From contig DLCH01000005.1 of assembly GCA_002480525.1 (NCBI GenBank), positions 37,252 through 101,251 on the forward strand: a stretch of 64,000 nt of DNA. Direction: 5' to 3'. The position numbers were made by a program, and so were the translations under genes. The DNA comes from Gammaproteobacteria bacterium UBA7803 (lineage in GTDB: Bacteria; Pseudomonadota; Gammaproteobacteria; Pseudomonadales; Azotimanducaceae). A model generated the notes under the pieces. The model was not told the DNA's origin. It was given only the letters and a program-made list of their open reading frames with translations, and made no database searches. Position 1 is the first letter of the stretch; each line of letters opens with the position of its first letter. Positions 34,641 to 45,627 of the stretch are shown piece by piece.

Positions 34641-35323
34641 GCCGGACGCCCGCCAGCACGGCCGCGCCGGACGCCGGCACCCCGGCCGGGGTTCTCACCG
34701 CCGGCGTCGCCGCACGCAACCCCGCGTGGATCCAGCTCCTCGGCCTGTGCCCGCTGCTGGCGGTGAGCAGCAGCGCGGTGACCGCTCTGGCCCTCGCCCT
34801 GGCCAGCGCCGGCGTGCTGGTGGGCTCCAACGTCACCATCTCGATGCTGCGCCGCCTGATACCCGACTTCGCCCGGCTGCCCGCCTTCGTGCTGATCGTC
34901 GCCACCTTCACCACCTGCGCGGTGCTGCTGATGGAGGCCTACGCCTTCGAGCTGTATCTGCGCATCGCCCTGTTCGTGCAGATCATCGTCACCAACTGCA
35001 TGATTCTCGGCCGCGCCGAGGCGTTCGCCAGCCGCCGGCCGGTCTGGCCGTCGCTGCTCGACGCCCTGGGCACCGCGGCCGGCTTCGCGCTGGCCCTGGT
35101 CAGCCTCGGCCTGGTGCGCGAGGCGGTCGGCCGCGGGACCGTGTTCGCCGACATGGATATGCTGTTCGGCCCGGGCGCGGCCGGCTGGACGATGACCCTG
35201 CCCGGGGACTGGCCCGGGCTGCTGATCGCCACGCTGCCGCCGGGGGCCTTCATCATCGCCGGTCTGCTGCTCGGGCTCGGCAACGCCGCGGTCAGGGCCC
35301 GCCGGCGGAACGCAGGACCATAG
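34637..35323 (+). CDS. rnfE: Rnf/Rsx electron transport complex subunit E
   Basis: Six-helix membrane subunit of 228 residues, paralogue of RnfA. NPAWIQLLGLCPLLAVS and VTNCMILGRAEAFASR are the family blocks with the paired membrane cysteines. The C-terminus is basic (RARRRNAGP). GTG 34637, overlapping the rnfG stop as GTGA, is preferred to GTG 34628. An N-terminal Ala/Thr/Pro-rich extension of about 25 residues precedes the core. nth follows after 9 bases. Confidence 0.93.
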   Translation: MSRTPASTAAPDAGTPAGVLTAGVAARNPAWIQLLGLCPLLAVSSSAVTALALALASAGVLVGSNVTISMLRRLIPDFARLPAFVLIVATFTTCAVLLMEAYAFELYLRIALFVQIIVTNCMILGRAEAFASRRPVWPSLLDALGTAAGFALALVSLGLVREAVGRGTVFADMDMLFGPGAAGWTMTLPGDWPGLLIATLPPGAFIIAGLLLGLGNAAVRARRRNAGP

Positions 35324-35332
35324 CGAAGGGAC

Positions 35333-35968
35333 ATGAACAAGGAAAAACGCCAGCAGATCTTCACGCGCCTGCGGGAGGCCAACCCCAATCCGACCACCGA
35401 GCTCGAATACGCCACGCCGTTCGAGCTGCTGGTCGCCGTGATCCTGTCCGCCCAGGCCACCGACGTCAGCGTCAACAAGGCCACCCGGCCGCTGTTCGCC
35501 CGGGCGAACACCCCGGCGGCGATCCGCGACCTCGGCGTCGAGGGGCTGACACCGTTCATCCAGAGCATCGGCCTGTTCAACACCAAGGCGCGCAACGTGA
35601 TCCGCACCTGCGAGATCCTGGTGGAGCAGCACGGCGGCGAGGTGCCCGAGGACCGGGCGGCCCTCGAGGCGCTGCCCGGCGTCGGCCGCAAGACCGCCAA
35701 CGTGGTCCTGAACACCGCATTCGGCCACCCGACCATGGCCGTGGACACCCACATCTTCCGGGTGTGCAACCGCACCGGCATCGCCCCCGGCAAGACCGTG
35801 CGGCAGGTCGAGGACCGGCTGGTGCGGGTCGTGCCCGAAGAGTTCAAGCGCGACGCCCACCACTGGCTGATCCTGCACGGCCGCTACGTCTGCCTGGCGC
35901 GCAAGCCGCGGTGCGGCTCCTGCCTGATCGAGGATCTCTGCGAGTACCGACACAAGACCGAGGACTGA
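35333..35968 (+). CDS. nth: Endonuclease III
   Basis: Base-excision DNA glycosylase/AP lyase of 211 residues (E. coli 211) acting on oxidised pyrimidines. The helix-hairpin-helix is LPGVGRKTANVVLN with the catalytic lysine; the catalytic aspartate is in VDTHIFRVCNRTG. The 4Fe-4S cluster ligands are in CLARKPRCGSCLIEDLC. As usual in gammaproteobacteria it closes the rnf operon. Confidence 0.97.
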   Translation: MNKEKRQQIFTRLREANPNPTTELEYATPFELLVAVILSAQATDVSVNKATRPLFARANTPAAIRDLGVEGLTPFIQSIGLFNTKARNVIRTCEILVEQHGGEVPEDRAALEALPGVGRKTANVVLNTAFGHPTMAVDTHIFRVCNRTGIAPGKTVRQVEDRLVRVVPEEFKRDAHHWLILHGRYVCLARKPRCGSCLIEDLCEYRHKTED

Positions 35969-35972
35969 TGCC

Positions 35973-36350
35973 GTGAGCAACGTCGTGCCGCCGGTGGCGA
36001 TCGCCATCGGCCTGCTGGTGCTGAGCAACGTCTTCATGACGTTCGCCTGGTATGCGCATCTGCGCGAGCTCAGCCACAAGCCGTGGATCGTGGCCGCCCT
36101 GGTGAGCTGGCTGGTGGCCGCCCTGGAGTATCTCTTCCAGGTGCCGGCCAACCGCATCGGCTACACGGTGCTGAACGTCGGCCAGCTCAAGATGATGCAG
36201 GAGATCATCACCCTGACCGTGTTCGTGCCGTTCCTGGTGCTGTACATGAAGGAGCCGCTGCGGCTGGATTTTCTCTGGGCCGCGCTGTGCCTGGTCGGCG
36301 CCGTGTTCTTCGTGTTCCGGCCCTACCTGACCGGCGTGTCCGGGCCGTAG
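35973..36350 (+). CDS. DUF486 / DMT-family small membrane protein
   Basis: Protein of 125 residues with four hydrophobic helices and a short charged loop (HLRELSHKP). VPANRIGYTVLNVGQLKMMQE is the recognisable DUF486 block of the drug/metabolite-transporter superfamily. Substrate and role are unknown. The GTG start is 4 bases after the nth stop, so it is probably translated from the end of the rnf-nth message. The end lies 7 bases from the convergent murI stop. Confidence 0.85.
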   Translation: MSNVVPPVAIAIGLLVLSNVFMTFAWYAHLRELSHKPWIVAALVSWLVAALEYLFQVPANRIGYTVLNVGQLKMMQEIITLTVFVPFLVLYMKEPLRLDFLWAALCLVGAVFFVFRPYLTGVSGP

Positions 36351-36357
36351 CGGCCGT

Positions 36358-37179
36358 TCAGAGGTCGACCAGTTCCACCGACGGTATCGGCTCGCCGAGG
36401 AAGTAACGGCCGACGCGGCGGAACCGCTCGGCGCCATCGGTGGCCAGCAGCGAGAGACGGCCGGCGCCGCCCCGCGCCGCCGGCAGGTCGGCGCCGCCGA
36501 CCCGCCGGGCGAGGGCCGCCGCCGTGGTTTCCGCCGAATCGACCACGGTGGCGCCATCGCGCCCGAGGATGGCCTCGAGAGCCGGCCGGAACACCGGAAA
36601 GTGGGTGCAGCCCAGCAGCACCGACGACACCGCGCCCCGGTCGCCGGGCAGCATGCCCCGCAGGTAGTCGGCCAGGGCCAGATCGACCAGCGGCCCGGCA
36701 TGGCGGCCCTCCTCGGCCAGCGCCACCAGCAGCGGGCACGGCCGGGCCAGCACCGTCAGGCCGGGGCGCCGGGCCAGCAGGGCGCGCTGATAGGCGCCGC
36801 CCCGCACCGTGCTCTCGGTCGCCAGCACCAGCACGCGGCCGCGCCCGGACAGGGCGGCGGCCGCCTCCGCGCCCGGCTCCACCACGCCGAACACCGGCAG
36901 CGGCGCGTAGCGCTCGGTCAGCGCGTCGAGGGCCACGGCGGACGCGGTGTTGCAGGCCACCACCAGGGCCTTGATGCCGCGCTCCACCAGGATGCGCGCC
37001 GCCTGCACCGCGTAGCGCTGCACGGTGTCGGGGCTCTTGGTGCCGTAGGGCAGCCGGGCGGTGTCGCCGAGATACAGGAAGTCCTCGCCGGGCAGGGCCG
37101 CGCGCAGCGCGCGCAGCACGGTGAGCCCGCCCATGCCGGAGTCGAAGACGCCGATGGGCGCGGCTGCCGGCTCGGTCAC
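36358..37179 (-). CDS. murI: Glutamate racemase
   Basis: Cofactor-independent racemase of 273 residues making D-glutamate for peptidoglycan. Start motif IGVFDSGMGGLTVLRALR; first catalytic cysteine in VVACNTASAVAL (about 76) and second in LLGCTHFPVFRPAL (about 190); GDTARLPYGTKS also conserved. The start is GTG 37179. It follows the zinc-ribbon gene by 4 bases on the same strand, so it may share the argG message. Confidence 0.94.
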   Translation of the reverse strand: MTEPAAAPIGVFDSGMGGLTVLRALRAALPGEDFLYLGDTARLPYGTKSPDTVQRYAVQAARILVERGIKALVVACNTASAVALDALTERYAPLPVFGVVEPGAEAAAALSGRGRVLVLATESTVRGGAYQRALLARRPGLTVLARPCPLLVALAEEGRHAGPLVDLALADYLRGMLPGDRGAVSSVLLGCTHFPVFRPALEAILGRDGATVVDSAETTAAALARRVGGADLPAARGGAGRLSLLATDGAERFRRVGRYFLGEPIPSVELVDL

Positions 37180-37183
37180 GGGG

Positions 37184-37777
37184 TCAGGAACGGCGGAACA
37201 GGTCGCGGACGAAGCCGGACTTCTTGCGCGGCGCGGCGCGGCTCTCGCTGTGGATGGGCGCCGTCGCCACGGCCTCCCGGCGCTCCGCGGCCGGGGCCGG
37301 CGCGGCCGGGCGGGCGTCGCGGCCGGCGCGCAGGTCCCGGATCTTCTTCTCGATCAGCAGGTCTTCCTTGCGCTTCTGGATCATCGCGGCGGCGATGTCG
37401 ACGCCGCACTGGTTGCAGTGGCTGGCCTCGAGCTGCAGATGCCCGCAGCGCGGGCACTCGACGTGGGCCGCGGTGATGTCCTTCAGGGTCTGCTCGTTGT
37501 GCCCTTCCATGCGCAGGGCGTCCTTGTCGATGGTGGGCGCCTTGGGCGCCGACAGGGACTTGATGCGGCAGATGGCGCCCAGGTCCGCGAGCCGCTGCTG
37601 CAGCTTGCGGGCCTCGCCTTCCATGAGCTGGCTGCGGATCACCACGGTGCGGCCGGAGAACAGGGCACGGGCCTTGCGGTCGTCGATGCCGAGCTCGCGC
37701 GCGAGCCTGGCACGGACGCGGTCCATGTCCGAGTCCCGGGCTATCTCGCCACTGAACAGCACCTGAAAGTCGCCCAT
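37184..37777 (-). CDS. Zinc-ribbon protein of unknown function
   Basis: Protein of 197 residues; family not recognised. The first 75 residues look like a small alpha/beta domain (MGDFQVLFSGEIARDSDMDR to LGAICRI). Residues about 107-125 form a zinc ribbon, CPRCGHLQLEASHCNQCG. A charged helix (IQKRKEDLLIEKKIRDLRAG) and an Ala/Pro/Arg-rich tail ending in SGFVRDLFRRS follow. ATG 37777 is chosen because GAAGGA precedes it; a GTG at 37789 directly abuts the argG stop. Position between argG and murI suggests co-transcription but gives no function. Confidence 0.7.
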   Translation of the reverse strand: MGDFQVLFSGEIARDSDMDRVRARLARELGIDDRKARALFSGRTVVIRSQLMEGEARKLQQRLADLGAICRIKSLSAPKAPTIDKDALRMEGHNEQTLKDITAAHVECPRCGHLQLEASHCNQCGVDIAAAMIQKRKEDLLIEKKIRDLRAGRDARPAAPAPAAERREAVATAPIHSESRAAPRKKSGFVRDLFRRS

Positions 37778-37789
37778 CGTGTCCTTCAC

Positions 37790-39004
<1,215 letters not shown>

Positions 39005-39096
39005 GAGTCTCGTCCTGGTTGTGAGCGGGCGCCCATCATATGGGATGTGCGGACCCTTATCACGTCGTCGGCCCGGCCGGGCCGAACCGCCGGGCG

Positions 39097-39966
39097 CTAC
39101 CGCGAGGCGACGTCACCGCCGCCCCAGTCCCGTTCCAGGCGGACGGTGGTGCGGCGGTTCTCGGCGCGGTCGGCGTCGGTGTCGCCGGCCGCCACGGGAT
39201 ACTTGGAGCCGTGGTAGCGCACCACCAGCCGCTTGGCGGGCACGCCGCTGGACTCGAGGAAGGCGGCGACCTGCTCGGCACGGCGCTTCGACAGGGCCAG
39301 GTTGGCGTAGTCGGGACCGACGTCGTCGGTGTGGCCGTCGACGAACACCCGGGTCACCGCCGGGTCCGCCAGCACGTACTCGGCCACCTGCCGCAGCCGG
39401 GTCCGATCGGCCTCGGACAGCTCGGTCTTGTCCGAGGGATACTCGATGCGGGTACGCTCGTACATGGACCAGCCCCGGGCCGTGACGTCCTCGAGGCAGC
39501 GGGCGAAGGCCTCGTACTGGCCCCGCAGGTGCTCGTTGCCGATCCGGATCGCGGCGTCGCCGCCGTACCAGGCCGCGTGCTCCACCCGGGTCTCGTAACC
39601 TTCGTAGAGGGCCATCAGCACCCGGGTCGCCAGGGGATCGGCGATGAGCACGGCGCTGCCGGCGCGCTGCTCGGTGGTGCCGAGCTCCGCGGTGGCCGGA
39701 TGTGCCGGATGCCAGGGGGGCGCCACGCGATACAGGCCCACGGCGCCGTCCGCGAACACTTCGCGATGGCCGAGCAGCTCCAGGCGCAGGGGCGCCCGGG
39801 GCGCGCCGACGAAGCGGATCACGCCGAAGTCCCGCACACCCTGCTCGAGCAGGCACAGACCCTCCGCCTGACGCACGGACCAGGAGGACCCCACGTCATG
39901 GACGAACGGCTGCGCCGCAGCCGGCGGGGCTGCGAGCAGCGAAATCAGCAATAGCAGTAGACGCAC
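39097..39966 (-). CDS. motY: MotY-like flagellar stator-associated OmpA-family protein
   Basis: Exported protein of about 289 residues: signal peptide (RLLLLLISLLAAPPAAA), an N-terminal domain (about 20-150) of MotY type, and a C-terminal OmpA/MotB peptidoglycan-binding domain (about 160-280) with VFVDGHTDDVGPDYANLALSK and AENRRTTVRLE. MotY forms the T-ring that helps stators assemble on polar flagella. argG-motY-rnt is the Pseudomonas arrangement, which supports the name over a generic OmpA protein. GTG 39966 is chosen over TTG 39972. Confidence 0.82.
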   Translation of the reverse strand: MRLLLLLISLLAAPPAAAQPFVHDVGSSWSVRQAEGLCLLEQGVRDFGVIRFVGAPRAPLRLELLGHREVFADGAVGLYRVAPPWHPAHPATAELGTTEQRAGSAVLIADPLATRVLMALYEGYETRVEHAAWYGGDAAIRIGNEHLRGQYEAFARCLEDVTARGWSMYERTRIEYPSDKTELSEADRTRLRQVAEYVLADPAVTRVFVDGHTDDVGPDYANLALSKRRAEQVAAFLESSGVPAKRLVVRYHGSKYPVAAGDTDADRAENRRTTVRLERDWGGGDVASR

Positions 39967-40055
39967 CGGCAATTCGCGGACAACCTTCGAGCTCAGAAAC
40001 GTTGTCGGCCGGCGCCGGGGAAACTTTAGGGCGCCGGCGTGCTAAGGTGCCGTCA

Positions 40056-40655
40056 ATGGACATGTCGTCGCGATTTCGCGGCTTTCTGCCGGTAGTGGTT
40101 GACCTGGAGACCGGGGGCTTCGATCCCGCGACCAACCCCATCCTGGAGATTGCCGCCGTGCAGGTCCGGTTCGAGGGCCGGACGCTGCAGCCGGCCGAGG
40201 GCTGGCGCCGGGCCGTGCACCCCTACCCCGGCGGCGTGTGCAATCCCGCCGCGCTCAAGGTCACCGGCATCGATCCGATGGACCCGAACCGGCAGGCCCT
40301 GGGAGAGGGCGAGGCGCTGCGCCAGCTTTTCCGCTACGTGCGCACCGCCATCAAACAGACCGGCTGCCACCGGGCGATCCTGGTGGCCCACAACGCCGCC
40401 TTCGATCAGCAGTTCCTCAATCGCGCGGTAGAGCGGACCCAGGTGAAACGCAACCCGTTCCACCCGTTCTCGTTCATCGACACGGCGTCGCTGGCTGCCG
40501 TCGCCTTCGGCCATACGGTGCTGAGCGAGGCCTGCGCGCGGGCGGACATCGCCTTCGACCGGGACAAGGCCCACGACGCCCTCTACGATGCCGAGCGCAC
40601 CGCCGAGCTGTTCTGTGCCGTGGTCAACGCGTGGGAGGGGCGGGGTCCGCTGTGA
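40056..40655 (+). CDS. rnt: Ribonuclease T
   Basis: DEDD-family 3'-5' exoribonuclease of 199 residues trimming tRNA and other stable RNA ends. Exo motifs: VVVDLETGGFDP near residue 13, VAHNAAFDQQFL near 110, and HDALYDAERTAEL near 176. FNPFHPF-like segment RNPFHPFSFIDTASLAAVAFG is typical of RNase T. ATG 40056 follows AAGGTG; the frame is open upstream but that part is antisense to motY. Divergent from motY. Confidence 0.94.
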   Translation: MDMSSRFRGFLPVVVDLETGGFDPATNPILEIAAVQVRFEGRTLQPAEGWRRAVHPYPGGVCNPAALKVTGIDPMDPNRQALGEGEALRQLFRYVRTAIKQTGCHRAILVAHNAAFDQQFLNRAVERTQVKRNPFHPFSFIDTASLAAVAFGHTVLSEACARADIAFDRDKAHDALYDAERTAELFCAVVNAWEGRGPL

Positions 40656-40691
40656 CCCGTCCGGGCCGGACCCGCCCCGCGGGGATCGGTC

Positions 40692-41027
40692 TCAGGAGGC
40701 CTCGCCGGCCGCCGCCGCCTTCTTGACGAGTTCCTGCAGCTCTCCGCTCTCGTACATCTCCACGACGATGTCGCAGCCGCCGACGAGCTCGCCATCGACG
40801 TAGAGCTGGGGAAACGTCGGCCAGTCGGCGTACTTCGGCAGGTTCGCGCGGATCTCCGGGTGGGCGAGCACGTCGACGTAGGCGAAGCGTTCGCCGCAGG
40901 AGGCCAGGCACTGCACCGTCTGCGCCGAGAACCCGCACTGAGGCGCGGCCGGCGACCCCTTCATGTAGAGGATGATGGGGTTGGTCTCGATCTGATCGCG
41001 GATGGTGTCGAGGACGTCTTCGCTCAT
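40692..41027 (-). CDS. grxD: Monothiol glutaredoxin (Grx4/GrxD)
   Basis: Monothiol glutaredoxin of 111 residues with the CGFS active site (APQCGFSAQTV), which with glutathione carries 2Fe-2S clusters. ILYMKGSPAAPQ at the front, WPTFPQLYVDGELVGGCDIV in the middle and a short Ala-rich C-terminal tail. Ends converge with rnt across a short GC-rich palindrome (GTCCGGGCCGGAC). Confidence 0.95.
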   Translation of the reverse strand: MSEDVLDTIRDQIETNPIILYMKGSPAAPQCGFSAQTVQCLASCGERFAYVDVLAHPEIRANLPKYADWPTFPQLYVDGELVGGCDIVVEMYESGELQELVKKAAAAGEAS

Positions 41028-41120
41028 GCGAAACTCCCGTAGGCCCGATTACAATTGGGCGCTCAGTGTACTAGACCGGAAACCGCGGCGACCAGCTTGG
41101 TGTGCCCGGCAGGAGACCCC

Positions 41121-42260
41121 ATGGCCCCATCCAGCCCCGACTTCGACCGCGTGATCGACCGCCGCGGCACCTGGAGCAGCAAGTGGGACAAGTACGCGGG
41201 CCGGGACATCCTGCCGTTCTGGGTGGCCGACATGGACTTCGCCATGCCGGAGTTCATCCGCGAAGCCGTGCTGCGCCGGCTGGAACACCCGGTGGTGGGA
41301 TACACCCGCACGCCGGACACCCTGGCCGAGGCCTTCCGCACCTGGCTGCTGCGCCACTACGACTGGCAGGTGCCGGACAGCGCCCTGGTGTGGCTGCCCG
41401 GGGTGGTCACGGGGTTCAACCTCGCCGCCCGGGCCACGGCGGTGCCCGGCGGCCAGGTGGTGATCCCGACCCCGGTGTACTACCCCTTCCTGAGCGTCCC
41501 CGGCAACGCCGACCAGACCGGCATCCAGGTCCCGCTGGTCCGGGACGGCCGGCGCTGGGTGATGGACTTCGACGCCCTGGAGGCCGCCATCACGCCGGCA
41601 TCGAGGATCGTGCTGCTGTCGAACCCGCAGAACCCCACCGGGCGCGCCTATACCGAGCCGGAGCTGACGGCGCTCGCCGAGCTGTGCCTGCGCCACGACC
41701 TGGTGCTCTGTTCGGACGAAATTCACTGCCGCCTGCTGCTGGACCCCAACGCCGAGCACGTGCCGGTGGCGAGCCTGGGTCCGGAGATCGCGGCCCGCAC
41801 CATCAGCCTGTACGCCGCGACCAAGACCTACAACATCCCCGGGCTGTCCTGCGGCGTCGCAGTGATCCCCGACCCCGAGCTGCGGCGCCGCTTCAAGCAC
41901 GCCCAGGCCGGCCTGATGCCCAGCGTCGGGCCGCTGGAATTCGCCGCCTCCGAAGCGGCCTTCAACGACACCGGACCCTGGCTGCCGGCCCTGCTGGACT
42001 ACCTGCGCGGCAATCACCGTCTGCTGCAGGCCGTCGCCGGCGACCGGATGACACCCGTCGAGGCGACCTACCTGGCCTGGCTCGACGTCCGCGACCTGGA
42101 ACTGGAGCGCCCGGGCGCCTACTTCGAGGAGCACGGGCTCGGACTGTCCGACGGCGCGGCCTTCGGCGGCGACGGCTTCGTGCGGTTCAACTTCGCCTGC
42201 CCGCGCAGCACCCTGGAGGAGGGGCTAGAGCGGCTGCAGCAGGCCCTCGACTCCGCCTGA
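41121..42260 (+). CDS. patB: PatB/MalY-type cystathionine beta-lyase (C-S lyase)
   Basis: Fold-type I PLP aminotransferase-like lyase of 379 residues. Start region FDRVIDRRGTWSSKWDKY and LPFWVADMDFAMP are the PatB/MalY signature. NPQNPTGRAY, CSDEIHCRLLLDPN and the Schiff-base lysine in LYAATKTYNIPGLSCGVAVIPD follow. Expected reaction: cleavage of cystathionine or related C-S bonds, releasing thiol, pyruvate and ammonia. ATG 41121 has AGGAG 10 bases before it. Not adjacent to other methionine genes. Confidence 0.88.
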   Translation: MAPSSPDFDRVIDRRGTWSSKWDKYAGRDILPFWVADMDFAMPEFIREAVLRRLEHPVVGYTRTPDTLAEAFRTWLLRHYDWQVPDSALVWLPGVVTGFNLAARATAVPGGQVVIPTPVYYPFLSVPGNADQTGIQVPLVRDGRRWVMDFDALEAAITPASRIVLLSNPQNPTGRAYTEPELTALAELCLRHDLVLCSDEIHCRLLLDPNAEHVPVASLGPEIAARTISLYAATKTYNIPGLSCGVAVIPDPELRRRFKHAQAGLMPSVGPLEFAASEAAFNDTGPWLPALLDYLRGNHRLLQAVAGDRMTPVEATYLAWLDVRDLELERPGAYFEEHGLGLSDGAAFGGDGFVRFNFACPRSTLEEGLERLQQALDSA

Positions 42261-42443
42261 AACGCCCGGCGGGCGCGGGGCCACGTTGATTCGCCGGCCC
42301 GGCTGCTATACGATTCGCCGCTTTTCCAGGCAGCATCCGCTGCCTTTCGTCGTTCTGAGACCTCGGGTTTTTTCAGCGGGCCGCCGGACCGGTGGCCCGC
42401 CCGTCGATGGTTTCCGACGACTCACCCTGCGGGGGGATTGCCC

Positions 42444-43604
<1,161 letters not shown>

Positions 43605-43614
43605 GGGCGCGGCG

Positions 43615-44517
43615 ATGACCGTCAAGCGAGACTTCCTGTCCCTGCTGGACTGCACCGCCGACGAGCTCGACGGCCTGGTGCAGCGCGCCAAGGCGCTTAA
43701 GGCCCTGCAGCGCGACGGCAGGCTGCACCGCCCCCTCGAGGGCCGCACCCTGGCGATGATCTTCCAGCAGCACAGCACGCGCACCCGGGTCGCGTTCGAG
43801 ACGGGCATGACCCAGCTCGGCGGCCACGCGGTGGTGCTCGCGCCCGAGGACACCCAGCTCGGCCGCGGCGAGCCCATCGAGGACACCGCCCGGGTGCTGA
43901 GCGAGATGGTGGACATCGTCACCATCCGCACCGGCAGCCACGAGGACCTGATCCGCTTCGCGTCGTCGGCCTCGATCCCCGTGATCAACGCCATGACGTC
44001 GCGCTGCCACCCGTGTCAGCTGCTCGCCGACGTGCTGACCTTCGAGGAGCTGCGCGGCCCACTGGCCGGCAGAACCGTGGCGTTCGTGGGCGACGGCTAC
44101 AACATGTGCCATTCCTACATCAACGCCGCGCGCCAGTGGGGCTTCCGCCTGAAGATCGCCTGCCCGGAAGGCTACCGGCCGGACCCGGAGTTCCTTTCCG
44201 GCAGCAACGAGGCGACCCTGGTGGAGAGCGCCCGCGAGGCCGTCGAGGGCGCGGAACTGGTGGTGACCGACGTCTGGTCGTCGATCGGCCACGAGGAGGA
44301 GGCGGCCCGCCGCCGGGAAGCCTTCGCACCGTTCCAGGTCACCGAGACGCTGCTCGACCAGGCCGCCGACGACGTGGTGTTCATGCACTGCCTGCCCGCC
44401 CACCGCGGCGAGGAAGTGAGCGACACCCTGCTCGACGATCCGCGCTCCGCGGTCTGGCAGGAGGCGGGCAACCGCCTGCACAGCCAGAAAGCCCTGCTGG
44501 AGTTCCTGCTGGCCTGA
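43615..44517 (+). CDS. argF: Ornithine carbamoyltransferase
   Basis: Anabolic ornithine carbamoyltransferase of 300 residues. Carbamoyl phosphate site QHSTRTRVAFETGM; HPCQLLADVLTFEEL; GDGYNMCHSYINAA in the second domain; ornithine-site cysteine in VFMHCLPAHRGEEVSD. Pairs with argD upstream and supplies citrulline to ArgG. Length and motifs fit the short argF type. Confidence 0.97.
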   Translation: MTVKRDFLSLLDCTADELDGLVQRAKALKALQRDGRLHRPLEGRTLAMIFQQHSTRTRVAFETGMTQLGGHAVVLAPEDTQLGRGEPIEDTARVLSEMVDIVTIRTGSHEDLIRFASSASIPVINAMTSRCHPCQLLADVLTFEELRGPLAGRTVAFVGDGYNMCHSYINAARQWGFRLKIACPEGYRPDPEFLSGSNEATLVESAREAVEGAELVVTDVWSSIGHEEEAARRREAFAPFQVTETLLDQAADDVVFMHCLPAHRGEEVSDTLLDDPRSAVWQEAGNRLHSQKALLEFLLA

Positions 44518-44602
44518 ACCCGGCCGCCATTGATCTCCACCCGCCGAAGTGGGACGCTCGCGCCCACCTGAACCTTTCTCCGGCTGGCGGGTCGATCTGA
44601 GC

Positions 44603-44899
44603 ATGAGTCGGTCGTTGCTGACATTCGCGCTGCTGGGCTGGGCCCTGCTCCTGGCGGGCGCGGGGCCCGTGTCCGCCGACCCGGCCGACGCAGCACCCGA
44701 CGGCCCGCCGGTCGCGTCGGTCGACCCCGGCGGCACCGGCGACGACGGTCCCGACGGCCTGGCCGCCACCGCCGACGCGCGGCCGGAACTCGACACCGCC
44801 TCCGATCTGCCCACCGGCCCGTGCCGGTCCGTTCGCTCCGGCCGGCGGCCGGCCACCGGACACCCGCCCCGAGGTCCGCCCCACCTGCGAATCGCCTGA
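44603..44899 (+). CDS. Small exported hypothetical protein
   Basis: Predicted 98 residues: a signal peptide (SLLTFALLGWALLLAGAG, cut near PVSA-DP) followed by an Asp/Pro/Ala/Gly-rich low-complexity region and an Arg/Pro-rich end. No family recognised. No strong ribosome site is visible and the composition is simple for this GC-rich DNA, so reality of the gene is uncertain; the signal peptide is the main support. It lies between argF and the CBS gene. Confidence 0.4.
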   Translation: MSRSLLTFALLGWALLLAGAGPVSADPADAAPDGPPVASVDPGGTGDDGPDGLAATADARPELDTASDLPTGPCRSVRSGRRPATGHPPRGPPHLRIA

Positions 44900-44990
44900 C
44901 CCGCAAAGACGTCGGATCCGACCAGTCGGCTCCGCCAGTTCAGCGGCCGCGGCGCCCGATGCGCCGCCGCCGCGCTCAGGAGATCGCAAC

Positions 44991-45608
44991 ATGAATACCC
45001 ACGTTCTGCCGCTGCACGCCATGACCCGTGCCGACCACCTCGTGCACCCGGAGGAATACTCCGACGTCCGGCTGGACTCGCCGGCGCTGGCCCTGTTCAC
45101 CGACTTCCGCCGCCACGACCCGATCGTCATCGACGGCTGGACCCGCGCCGTCGACGCCGAGCGCGCCATGCGGGAGAGCCACACCCGCCTGCGGCTGGTG
45201 GTCGACCACGACGGCGAGTTTCTCGGCACGATCACCCTCGACGACCTGTCCGAGCGCCAGGTGATCCGCAGGGTCGCCGCCGGCGAGCGCCGCGAGGACA
45301 TCCTCGTCACCGACCTGATGACCCGCCGCAGCGCGCTCAAGGCCCTGTCCTTCGACGATCTGCAGCGGGCGACGGTACGCCACGTCATCGACACGCTCAG
45401 CAGCCACGGGGAAAGACACTGCCTGGTGGTGGATTTCGGCCACCACGCCATCCGCGGGCTGATCGCTGCCAGCGACGTGGCCCGCCGGCTGCACATGTCC
45501 CTGCAGCTCGATCCGGCCCCGACCTTCGCGGCGATCTTCGCGGTGGTGCACGACGGCCGGGAGCCGACGCCCGGGCGCGCCGTCGGCGGCGCGGGCAGCG
45601 GGACCTGA
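44991..45608 (+). CDS. CBS-domain protein
   Basis: 205 residues with two CBS-like repeats: about 35-95 (DPIVIDGWTRAVDAERAM to FLGTITLDDLSE) and about 100-170 (ILVTDLMTRRSALKALSF to IRGLIAASDVARRLH). CBS pairs usually bind adenine nucleotides and regulate a partner; no enzymatic domain is attached. ATG 44991 follows CAGGAG. Ends face the SpoIIAA-like gene 19 bases away. Partner and ligand unknown. Confidence 0.8.
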   Translation: MNTHVLPLHAMTRADHLVHPEEYSDVRLDSPALALFTDFRRHDPIVIDGWTRAVDAERAMRESHTRLRLVVDHDGEFLGTITLDDLSERQVIRRVAAGERREDILVTDLMTRRSALKALSFDDLQRATVRHVIDTLSSHGERHCLVVDFGHHAIRGLIAASDVARRLHMSLQLDPAPTFAAIFAVVHDGREPTPGRAVGGAGSGT

Positions 45609-45627
45609 GGGGACTGGGCGCCGCCGA

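Noticed and set aside
39702..40055. Upstream extension of the rnt frame
   Set aside because: It is antisense to motY, and the RNase T family start fits ATG 40056 with a ribosome site.
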